Assembly: GCA_014584315.1 (NCBI GenBank)
Contig: JACTNA010000011.1
Span: forward strand, 1-54,873
From: Planctomycetota bacterium
GTDB taxonomy: Bacteria; Planctomycetota; Phycisphaerae; Phycisphaerales; UBA1924
Direction: 5' to 3'
DNA length: 54,873 bases
Shown here: one piece after another, positions 1-7,382 of the stretch
How the letters are laid out: the number at the start of each line of letters is the position of its first letter
Position numbering within the stretch: position 1 is the first letter of the stretch
The notes under the pieces: generated by a model
What the model saw: the letters and a program-made list of their open reading frames with translations, nothing else
Told to the model about the DNA's origin: nothing
Database searches by the model: none
Made by a program: the position numbers and the translations under genes

Positions 1-54
1 GGTCGGGGCTGCGCCCCTCCCTCCGCGGCGGCCAGCGTCGGTCACTATCCTTGA

Positions 55-1068
55 ACCACGACTCTCATAGACACTGGTACAGAAACTGGGGGCAGGTCAG
101 TTCCACTCCATGTCGAAGGAGCCACGCACTCTGAGTGCTATGCGGGCTTCGGACCCTACCAAGGGGGATACGTCAAGTACTCCGGGCAGCCTGGCCGTGC
201 CGCCGTCTGGAAGCACGCTGCCGGCACATGGCTCGACCTCACACCCCCGTGGGCGGGGCTGGGCATCATCCACGGCATGGACGCCAAGGGACAGGTCGGG
301 CAGGTCACTCCGCAGCCGAACACCTACCACGCCGCGCTCTGGCGCGGCACGCCCGAGAGCGCTGTCGATCTTCACCCTGCGGGCCCGTACTACTCCTCCA
401 TCGCCTATGCCATCCGCGCCGATCAGCAGGTCGGCTACGCACGACAATCCAGCGACGGCATGACACACGCCGCGCTCTGGCGCGGCACGCCCGAGAGCTT
501 CGTCGATCTTCATCCTCCCGGCGCGCAGTGGTCTGAGGCGTTCGCCACGGACGGCGAGCATCAAGGGGGCTGGTTCGTTCCCGCCGCGGGCGGCCTCCAC
601 GCCGTCATCTGGAACGGCACGGCCGCGAGTTACGCCGACCTCCACCCGCCCGGCGCCGTCGCCTCCGCCATCCGCGACATGGCTCCCGGCGTGCAGGTCG
701 GCTACGTGCGCTGGGTCGGGAAGCCCAACCACGCCGCGCTCTGGCGCGGCACCGTCGCCAGCCTCGTGGACCTCAACCCCCCCGGCGCCAGCCAGTCCGA
801 ACTCAACGCCACGGACGGCAGGAACCACGCGGGCGCGGCGTGGCTCGACAGCCTCTCGCACGCCGCGGTCTGGCTCGAGGGCCGTGAGGAGGTCGTGGAC
901 CTGCACCCGCTGCTCGGCCCCGGCTACATCGCCTCCGTCGTGAAGGCGATCTGGACCGACGGCCGCACGATCTACGCCGCGGGCTTCGCGGATCCCAGCG
1001 CCGCTCCCCGCGAGGCCTGGGTCTGGATCGGCACGCGAGTCGAGACCGACGCCCCGAAGCGGCGGTGA
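55..1068 (+). CDS. HAF-type extracellular repeat protein, 5'-incomplete
   Basis: The product is built from about six degenerate repeats of roughly 45 residues, each carrying a core such as HAALWRGTPESFVDLHPPGA preceded by a GxQVGY-like stretch. This matches the HAF/probable extracellular repeat family, which is thought to form a beta-propeller outside the cell; no enzymatic role is known. The frame opens after a TGA at 52-54 and already reads repeat-like protein (GRAAVW, WLDLTPP) before the first ATG at 277. No ATG, GTG or TTG occurs in frame between 55 and 277, and no signal peptide is visible. The gene has therefore lost its true start by frameshift or truncation, or begins outside the recognisable region. 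A caller would use 277 and lose the first repeat. A 33-base block is identical at 328-360 and 466-498. Confidence 0.7.
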   Translation, partial: TTTLIDTGTETGGRSVPLHVEGATHSECYAGFGPYQGGYVKYSGQPGRAAVWKHAAGTWLDLTPPWAGLGIIHGMDAKGQVGQVTPQPNTYHAALWRGTPESAVDLHPAGPYYSSIAYAIRADQQVGYARQSSDGMTHAALWRGTPESFVDLHPPGAQWSEAFATDGEHQGGWFVPAAGGLHAVIWNGTAASYADLHPPGAVASAIRDMAPGVQVGYVRWVGKPNHAALWRGTVASLVDLNPPGASQSELNATDGRNHAGAAWLDSLSHAAVWLEGREEVVDLHPLLGPGYIASVVKAIWTDGRTIYAAGFADPSAAPREAWVWIGTRVETDAPKRR

Positions 1069-1078
1069 TAGGGCGGAC

Positions 1079-1507
1079 TCAGTCCGAGCCGGCGAAGTGG
1101 AGTTCGGTCTCCGGTGGGAGTCTCGTCCATTCGGTGAGGTGCCACGAGGGGAGCGGGGGCGTGCGGGAGCGGTCCCAGCGGACCTCGAAGGTGAACTCGA
1201 TCTTGTCGCCGATCGCGAGGCCCTCGATGGAGACGCCCTCGGCGAGCGGGAAGGGCATCTGCATCTCGGCCATGCCGACGACCTCGCCCGCGCCGTTCAC
1301 GAAATCGTCGATGCGCTCGTGGTGGACGACGAAGTTGCTGACGGGGCGCGCAGGATCGGGGAGGTCCGCGACGACGCCGCGAACGCCGCGGTAGATCTGG
1401 TCGGGTCGAGTCGGATCGGGCTGCTGCTGTGCGCGTTCGGAGCAGGCAGCAAGGGCGACCGCGGCGCAACAGAGGATGGCCGCGGGCAGGCGGCGTGCGC
1501 GTGGCAT
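1079..1507 (-). CDS. Predicted lipoprotein of unknown function, 142 aa
   Basis: I do not recognise the family. The N-terminus reads MPRARRLPAAILCCAAVALAAC, that is an n-region with three arginines, a hydrophobic core and a lipobox (ALAAC) placing the lipidated cysteine at residue 22. The mature protein is therefore expected to be membrane-anchored and outside the cytoplasm. The remaining 120 residues are mixed, mostly beta-like, with no further cysteines that look catalytic. An in-frame ATG exists 14 codons upstream, but the one at 1505-1507 gives the proper signal sequence and lies one base after the stop of the preceding minus-strand gene, so the two are probably one transcript. It runs convergently towards the repeat gene at 55-1068, with only about 10 bases between the stops. 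Confidence 0.6.
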   Translation of the reverse strand: MPRARRLPAAILCCAAVALAACSERAQQQPDPTRPDQIYRGVRGVVADLPDPARPVSNFVVHHERIDDFVNGAGEVVGMAEMQMPFPLAEGVSIEGLAIGDKIEFTFEVRWDRSRTPPLPSWHLTEWTRLPPETELHFAGSD

Positions 1508-1508
1508 G

Positions 1509-1826
1509 TCAGGCCTTGTCGACGGAGAGGAACGCCCGGACGGAGGCAAGGTCGGGCGCGATGTCCGGCGTGAAGACCATGGACCACGACTCGCCCTTGC
1601 GGACGGTCAGCCCCTTGGCGGGCTTCTCGCGGGCGTACCAGGTGCGGTTGCCGCGGATGTACGTCCACATGCGCTGGCGGCGCAACTTCTGGGCGCGGCG
1701 GAGGGTCCGCTGCACGCCCGGATCGCGTCGCATGAGGCGGGCGATCGTCTTCACGTGGCCCTGCGCGCGGGGCTGCTCGGTGATGGTGCAGCGGATGGGC
1801 TGCCCGGGCTTGAATGCGTCGGCCAT
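1509..1826 (-). CDS. Small basic protein of unknown function, 105 aa
   Basis: The family is not recognised. The protein starts MADAFKPGQPIRCTITEQPR and has a very basic centre (LRRAQKLRRQRMWTYIRGNR, about residues 42-61) followed by a small beta-like C-terminal half (WYAREKPAKGLTVRKGESW). The start codon at 1824-1826 is preceded on the minus strand by a GGGTTCTCC stretch, so the ribosome site is weak. It sits one base upstream of the lipoprotein gene, which suggests a two-gene operon, and is divergent from the MEMO-family gene starting at 1944. A basic, RNA- or DNA-binding role is possible from composition alone, but nothing in the sequence proves it. Confidence 0.55.
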   Translation of the reverse strand: MADAFKPGQPIRCTITEQPRAQGHVKTIARLMRRDPGVQRTLRRAQKLRRQRMWTYIRGNRTWYAREKPAKGLTVRKGESWSMVFTPDIAPDLASVRAFLSVDKA

Positions 1827-1943
1827 GGGAGAACCCTCGGCCGCCCCTTCCGGGGGCGGGACGGGAAGCATAGGCGGGGGTCCGTGGCGTTCCAGCGGGC
1901 GTCGGTGTCGGGTGTCGGGGATCGGGTCGGCTACAGTTGCCGG

Positions 1944-3302
1944 ATGACCCAGCAGACGCCGCCGCCGCCGCCGCCCTTCAACCCCGACGCGCAGCACCAC
2001 CAACGCCCGAGGCTGAGGCCCGTTCGGGGCTTCCCGGTGCAGGCCCAGGACCAGTCGGGCAAGCAGGTGGTGCTGCTCGGGCTTGCGGACGCCAAGCAGG
2101 TGTCCGACCGCCCGCCGGTGGTGGTGACGCCGGCGGTGCAGAACATCCTGCCGCTGATGAACGGCGAGCGTTCGGTGGACGACATCGTGAGCGAGGTCGG
2201 GCGGGGCCTCACGCGGGAGATGCTCGAGCCGCTGGTGGCGCAACTGGACGCGGCGGGACTGCTGTTCGGGCCGGAGTTCGACGCGATGCTCGCGAGGATG
2301 CGTGCGGACTTCGACAGCAGCACGATCCTGCCGCCCGGGCCGACCGCCGCGATGGCGGACGCGCTGGTGCAGCAGGCGTTGGGCGAGGGGGCTACCGAGG
2401 AGCAGAAGGCGGAGCACGGCCCCGCGAAACTCCGCGAGGCGCTGGACAAGTGGATCGACGAGGCGCTGAAGAACGCCGAGAAGCCGAGTTTCGACGCCCT
2501 GCCGAAGGCGATCGTCGCGCCCCACGTGGACTACGGTCGCGGCTGGATGAACTACGGCGCGGTCTGGGGGCGGATGCGGGTGGTCGATCGCCCGGACCGC
2601 GTGGTGGTGCTGGGCACGAACCACTTCGGCTTCTCTACGGGCGTCGCGGCGTGCGACAAGGGGTTCCGCTCGCCGCTCGGCGACTGCCCGGCGGATGAGG
2701 AGATGATCGCGTTCATGCGCGACCGGCTGGGCGACACACTGTTCGCGCACCGGTACGACCACGAGCGCGAGCACTCGATCGAACTCCAGATCCCGTGGAT
2801 CCAGCACTGCCTGGGGCCGGACGCCTCGGGGGCGTACTGCAGAGTCTTCGCCGCACTGGTGCACGATCCGGCGGTGAACAACGGCGAGTCGTACGACGGC
2901 AGCGGCGTGGCAATCGGGCCGTTCATCGACGCCCTGCGCGAGGCCATCGCGACGCTCCCGGGCACGACCCTGGTTGTGAGTTCGGCGGACCTGAGCCACG
3001 CCGGCCCGGCGTTCGGTGATCGGCAGGCGCTGGCCGGCGAGGAGGACGAGCCGCGGCAGTTCCGTGAGCGCATCCTGAACCACGACCGCGAGATGCTCCA
3101 GATGATCGCCGAGCGCAGGCCGGACGACCTGATCGCCGCGATGGCGTGGCAGGGGAACCCGACGCGCTGGTGCTCGACCGGGAATCTGGTCGCAGCCATG
3201 AAGGCCGTGGAGCCGGACGAGGTCGAGATTCTCGGGTACGCGGCCGCCATGGACCAGCAGGGCCTGGGCATGGTCTCGAGCGCGGCGATCGTGATGCGCT
3301 GA
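1944..3302 (+). CDS. MEMO1-family (AmmeMemoRadiSam protein B) with N-terminal extension
   Basis: Residues from about 185 to the end are a MEMO1/AmmeMemoRadiSam-B domain: APHVDYGRGW, VVLGTNHFGF, EHSIELQIPW, SSADLSHAG and WCSTGN supply the conserved His, Glu, Asp and Cys positions of this dioxygenase-like fold. Family members are usually 260-300 residues; this protein has 452. The extra first 180 residues include a proline-rich start (MTQQTPPPPPPF) and a compact helical segment (about residues 50-110, VTPAVQNILPLMNGERSVDD) resembling the small PqqD-like or winged-helix modules found near radical-SAM enzymes. The AMMECR1 and radical-SAM partners of the named system are not in this window. The ATG at 1944 was chosen because upstream in-frame sequence is not protein-like. 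The actual substrate is unknown. Confidence 0.8.
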   Translation: MTQQTPPPPPPFNPDAQHHQRPRLRPVRGFPVQAQDQSGKQVVLLGLADAKQVSDRPPVVVTPAVQNILPLMNGERSVDDIVSEVGRGLTREMLEPLVAQLDAAGLLFGPEFDAMLARMRADFDSSTILPPGPTAAMADALVQQALGEGATEEQKAEHGPAKLREALDKWIDEALKNAEKPSFDALPKAIVAPHVDYGRGWMNYGAVWGRMRVVDRPDRVVVLGTNHFGFSTGVAACDKGFRSPLGDCPADEEMIAFMRDRLGDTLFAHRYDHEREHSIELQIPWIQHCLGPDASGAYCRVFAALVHDPAVNNGESYDGSGVAIGPFIDALREAIATLPGTTLVVSSADLSHAGPAFGDRQALAGEEDEPRQFRERILNHDREMLQMIAERRPDDLIAAMAWQGNPTRWCSTGNLVAAMKAVEPDEVEILGYAAAMDQQGLGMVSSAAIVMR

Positions 3303-3307
3303 GCGTC

Positions 3308-3664
3308 ATGGGCTCCGCCGGCGGCATCTCGTCCGGGCCTGATCTCGCGGCGATCGGGCTGTTCGTGCTGTCAGGCGCGCTGGCGGCCGCGGGGGTGTAC
3401 CTGCTCTGGGCGGCGCGGCGCGGACGGAGCGAGGACCACCGCGTGCGACTCCCGGTGGTGGGCGTGGTCGGCGTTCCCACGTGCCTCACGGGCGGGCTGG
3501 CGTTGCTCATCGGGGCGTACCACGCGGCGGTGTACGGGTCGCCGGGGGCGGCCGGGCTTCCGGCGGTGCCGGTGGATCGGTGGTGGCTCGTCGCGGGGCT
3601 TGTGGTGGCGGCGTGCGCGGGGGCGGCGCTGGCGGAGGCGTTCGAGCGAGGCGAGGGCCGGTAA
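3308..3664 (+). CDS. Small integral membrane protein, 118 aa
   Basis: The protein has three clear hydrophobic segments, at about residues 15-34 (AIGLFVLSGALAAAGVYLLW), 50-70 (a Gly/Leu-rich stretch) and 92-110 (WWLVAGLVVAACAGAALAEA), so it should sit in the cytoplasmic membrane. A basic loop (RRGRSEDHR) follows the first segment. The ATG at 3308 lies five bases after the MEMO-family stop, which suggests translational coupling. I do not recognise a family, and there are no conserved polar residues inside the membrane segments that would suggest transport or catalysis. Confidence 0.55.
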   Translation: MGSAGGISSGPDLAAIGLFVLSGALAAAGVYLLWAARRGRSEDHRVRLPVVGVVGVPTCLTGGLALLIGAYHAAVYGSPGAAGLPAVPVDRWWLVAGLVVAACAGAALAEAFERGEGR

Positions 3665-3902
3665 CAGCCGTGTCACGGGGGTGTAACTCGTCCGCCACGG
3701 GGGTTGCGTCGGGCAGAACTGTCGCGAGACTGGGGCGTATCGACGGTCGCTCGGGGCGTGCCGGAGCGGTTCCGGGGCGTCCCGGGCGGGTCGGCTCGTG
3801 TAGGATGGATCGGCGGGGTGCGCGCCCCGCGTCCGGAACGAGCCGAGGGTCGTCGGTTCGATCGGCGAGCGTCCGTCGGGCGTCGCCGCAGCGAGGGTTG
3901 CC

Positions 3903-6020
3903 ATGCCAGCCGCGAACACCTGCTGGGGGATCGAGGTCGGGGCCGGGGCCGTCAAGGCTCTGAAACTGGAGGTCGTGGACGATCGCCCGCGGGTGGTCGA
4001 TTTCGCGTACATCCCGCACGCGAAGGTGCTCTCGACGCCGGAACTGGACCAGGAGGACGCCAAGCGCGTCGCGCTGGGACGCCTGGTGACGGAGTTCGAC
4101 CTGAGCAACGCGACGATCGCGGTGAGCGTTCCGGGCCACTCTGCGTTTGCGCGGTTCGCGAAGTTGCCGCCCGTGGACCCGAAGAAGGTGCCGGACATCG
4201 TGAAGTTCGAGGCGGTGCAGCAGATCCCGTTCCCGCTCGAGCAGGTGGAGTGGGACTACCAGACGTTCGTCAGCCCGGACTCTCCGGACGTCGAAGTGGG
4301 CATCTTCGCGATCACGAAGGAGCGCATCAACGGCGACCTGATGCTGCTCCGCGACATGCGGATCGTGCCCGACCTGGTCACGCTGTCGCCGGTGGCGGTA
4401 TACAACGCGATGGCGTTCGACCTCCAGTTCACGGAGAAGACGCAGGGGACGATCCTGCTCGACGTCGGAACGACATCGACGGACCTGATCATCGCGGACG
4501 CCGGGCGGGTGTGGATCCGGACGTTCCCGATCGGCGGGCACGAGTTCACCAAGGCGCTGGTGGAGCAGTTCAAACTCAGTTACCCGAAGGCCGAGAAACT
4601 CAAGCGCGAGGCGGAGCAGAGCAAGCACGCCCGCCACGTCTTCCAGGCGATGAGGCCGGTGTTCACCGACCTGGTGCAGGACGTGCAGCGCTCGGTGGGG
4701 TACTACCAGTCGCTGCACCGGGACGCGGACCTCTCGCGCCTCATCGGCATGGGTTCCACCTTCAAGTTGCCGGGTCTGCGCAAGTACCTCAAGCAGCAGT
4801 TGGGCATCAATGTCTACCGGATCGACGCCTTCAAGGGCCTGACCGCCGAGGGGCCGCGGGCCGCGGAGTTCGAGGCGCTGTCGCTGAACATGTGCACGGC
4901 GTACGGGCTGGCGCTGCAGGGCCTCGGGATGGGGACGCTGCAGGCGAACCTCATGCCGGTGCAGGTCTCACGCGAGGCGATGTGGGAGCGCAAAAAGCGG
5001 TGGTTCCTCGCGGCGGCGGGGCTGTCGCTGGCCGCGACCGGCGCGATGTTCATCCGGCCGATGATGGACCGGAACGCGGCGGCGGCCACGCCCGCGCCGG
5101 CGTCGATCAACCGGGCCGTCACCATGTCCCGCACGCTCGTGAGCGAAGCAAACGCCGCCGGCACGACCGCGATCGCCCAGGGCGCGTTCGACGCCTCCAA
5201 CATGATTTCGGTCTTCGATCGGCGCGAGATCATCCCGATGGTCCTCGACGACGCCAGCCGCATGATCGAGGCCGCGAACGGCGCGGCATCGCCGGGCGAA
5301 CCGGCGGTGATGCTGCGCAGCCTGAGCACACAGTACCTCTACGCGGAAACGCCCGTCGCGGCGGGCGCTGCTCCGACGCAGCGCAGTTTCCAGGGCGGGC
5401 GCGACGTTCCGCCGAGCGAATACGGCGGACGGCAGGCGTTCCGGGGGGAAGGTGAGGGTTGGGGCGGCGAGGACATGTCGCAGCCCCAGGACCCGGGGGC
5501 CGGGCGCCCCCGCGTGCGGGTGACGATGGAACTGACCACGCCGCGGAACGCCGCCGAAGCGCGCATCCTGGCCACCGAGTCGGTCATGCGGTGGCTGTCG
5601 CAGAACGCGGAGCGCGAGGGGGTTCCGTACCGACTCGAGACGCTCGGGGACGCGACGCTCCGGATCGTCCAGATGTCCGTCGAGTCGGAGCCGTCGGCCA
5701 CGACGGCGCGCGCGACGACGGGTCGCGCGACTCGCGGCGGGCGGGACGTGCCGCCGTACGAAGAGCCGGGGTACGAGGGTCGTGGGGGCGGGCGCAGCGC
5801 GGTCACGGAGCAGGCGCCGGTGCGCATGAACCTGATGGGTGAAGGCGCGGTCCCGCAGCAGTCGAGGGACTCCTTCGAGGCGGAGACCGGCCTCGTGCGG
5901 CTCGCGCCCATCTCCGCGCCGGCGAAGCGGGCGGCCGAGGGGGCGGTCGAGTCGGCCGTCACCATCACGTTCGAGGCGGTGCTGCTGGACGCCAAGGCGT
6001 CCGAGGAGGGCGACCGGTGA
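3903..6020 (+). CDS. pilM: Type IV pilus assembly protein PilM with membrane and periplasmic extension
   Basis: Residues 1-345 are a PilM actin-like ATPase: an N-terminal WGIEVGAGAVKALKLE motif, a conserved FEAVQQIPFPLEQVEWDY segment near residue 103, and a nucleotide-binding LDVGTTSTDLIIADAG near residue 186. PilM normally ends near 350 residues as a cytosolic protein that binds PilN. Here the chain continues for another 355 residues: a basic WERKKR stop, one membrane helix at about 365-382 (WFLAAAGLSLAATGAMF), then a long periplasmic part with a Gly/Arg-rich linker and a PilN/GspL-like alpha-beta region (VRVTMELTTPRNAAEARI near 538). This resembles GspL of type II secretion, where the two parts are one protein. 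The gene overlaps the next by four bases (GTGA at 6017-6020). Confidence 0.85.
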   Translation: MPAANTCWGIEVGAGAVKALKLEVVDDRPRVVDFAYIPHAKVLSTPELDQEDAKRVALGRLVTEFDLSNATIAVSVPGHSAFARFAKLPPVDPKKVPDIVKFEAVQQIPFPLEQVEWDYQTFVSPDSPDVEVGIFAITKERINGDLMLLRDMRIVPDLVTLSPVAVYNAMAFDLQFTEKTQGTILLDVGTTSTDLIIADAGRVWIRTFPIGGHEFTKALVEQFKLSYPKAEKLKREAEQSKHARHVFQAMRPVFTDLVQDVQRSVGYYQSLHRDADLSRLIGMGSTFKLPGLRKYLKQQLGINVYRIDAFKGLTAEGPRAAEFEALSLNMCTAYGLALQGLGMGTLQANLMPVQVSREAMWERKKRWFLAAAGLSLAATGAMFIRPMMDRNAAAATPAPASINRAVTMSRTLVSEANAAGTTAIAQGAFDASNMISVFDRREIIPMVLDDASRMIEAANGAASPGEPAVMLRSLSTQYLYAETPVAAGAAPTQRSFQGGRDVPPSEYGGRQAFRGEGEGWGGEDMSQPQDPGAGRPRVRVTMELTTPRNAAEARILATESVMRWLSQNAEREGVPYRLETLGDATLRIVQMSVESEPSATTARATTGRATRGGRDVPPYEEPGYEGRGGGRSAVTEQAPVRMNLMGEGAVPQQSRDSFEAETGLVRLAPISAPAKRAAEGAVESAVTITFEAVLLDAKASEEGDR

Positions 6021-7345
6021 AGGGTGTGCTCGGCTGGATCAAATCGCATCTCGTGGTCGTGATCTGCACGGCCGTCGTGATCGTTTCGCTGCCGCTCGGC
6101 TTCGTCTTCAGTTCGAAGATGAACGCGAAGATCCGGGAGTCCGCGGAGAAGGAAGGCAACGACCAGCTCCGGCAGATCCAGAACGCGAGGGTGACCTACG
6201 TCATCCCGTCGCTGCTGCCGGGCGAGCCGTCGGTCGAGTTGGCGCGGCAGGCGCCCAACGCCGCGCTCACGGCGTGGGTGAAGGAGCAGCGTGACCGGCG
6301 CGAGGCCGAGGCGTCGGGCGTGATGCGCCGGGCCGTCGAGTTCAATCGGCGCGACCACGCCCCGCTCGTGCAGGGCCTGTTCCCTGAACCCCCCCGCGAT
6401 CCGACGCAGGAGTTGCGGCTGAAGGGGGAACTGCTGAATCTCCTCGCCGGCACGTCGTCCGCCGACCGTCCCTCGGTTTACGAGACGCTGCTGGCCGAGA
6501 TCGGGGCCGGCTCGCCCCCCCCGGCGGAGGAAGTCTTCGAACGGGTCCGGGACGTGGAGGAGCGTGAACGCGAGCGGCTGCTCGCGGACAGCCCCACGGG
6601 CCAGTTGACGGGCGAGCAGCAGGCGAAACTGACGGAGCAACTGGTGAACCGCCGGATCGGCGAGTACCAGCGACGGGCGCGCGAGATCAGCGTCTACGCG
6701 GACCTGACGAGCCTGGACCGCACCGGGTTCGACAAGCGTTCGTCGCTGCTCCCGCCGCCCCGTGTCGCGGACGCGCAGGGCGGCGCGCTGCCCCACGTCG
6801 CCGAGTTCTTCCAATGGCAATGGGACTACTGGATGGTGCGCGACCTGCTGTCGGCGGTGGAGCGGGCGAACACCGCGGCCGACGGCGACCGCCTGGACGT
6901 GGAGAACGCGGTCGTCAAGCGCGTCGAGAAGATCTCGGTGGAGGAGTTGCCGCTGTACGGCGACGCGCGCCTGCCGCGGCTGAGCGCGCCCGAGGGCTCG
7001 GTGCCCCTGGACCGCTCGATCTCGGTGACGGGGCGCACCTCGAGCGAGACCAACAAGCTGTACGACGTCCGGCGGGCGAAGATGACGGTCGTCGTGTCGT
7101 CCGAGCGTCTGCCCGTGTTCCTCGATGCGCTGGCGCAGACGAACATGGTCTCCTTGCTGTCGGTGAACCTGTCCGAGGTGGACGTGTGGGGCGACCTGCA
7201 GAAGGGCTTCTTCTACGGGCGCGAGCCGGTCGTTCGTGCCGAGTTGGAACTGGAGACGCTCTGGCTCCGTTCGTGGACCGGGCCGCTGATGCCACCGACC
7301 GTGCGTCAGCGTCTGGGGGTCGAGTTGACGGGAGAGCCTGGCTGA
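6017..7345 (+). CDS. Single-pass membrane protein of the PilM cluster (PilO-like position), 442 aa
   Basis: It starts with GTG inside the pilM stop and has a good GAGGAGG upstream. The N-terminus is a short cytosolic stretch, one membrane helix at about residues 11-33 (VVVICTAVVIVSLPLGFVF), then an extracytoplasmic domain of 400 residues. The region after the helix is a charged coil (KMNAKIRESAEKEGN), as in PilN and PilO. Near residue 345 there is a ferredoxin-like stretch (YDVRRAKMTVVVSSERLPVF). By position after pilM it probably replaces PilN and/or PilO as a structural part of the inner-membrane pilus platform. Sequence similarity to either is too weak for a firm name. Confidence 0.6.
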   Translation: MKGVLGWIKSHLVVVICTAVVIVSLPLGFVFSSKMNAKIRESAEKEGNDQLRQIQNARVTYVIPSLLPGEPSVELARQAPNAALTAWVKEQRDRREAEASGVMRRAVEFNRRDHAPLVQGLFPEPPRDPTQELRLKGELLNLLAGTSSADRPSVYETLLAEIGAGSPPPAEEVFERVRDVEERERERLLADSPTGQLTGEQQAKLTEQLVNRRIGEYQRRAREISVYADLTSLDRTGFDKRSSLLPPPRVADAQGGALPHVAEFFQWQWDYWMVRDLLSAVERANTAADGDRLDVENAVVKRVEKISVEELPLYGDARLPRLSAPEGSVPLDRSISVTGRTSSETNKLYDVRRAKMTVVVSSERLPVFLDALAQTNMVSLLSVNLSEVDVWGDLQKGFFYGREPVVRAELELETLWLRSWTGPLMPPTVRQRLGVELTGEPG

Positions 7346-7382
7346 GCCTGCAACCGCGCCGCCGGCGCGTCGGGAGTCGATC

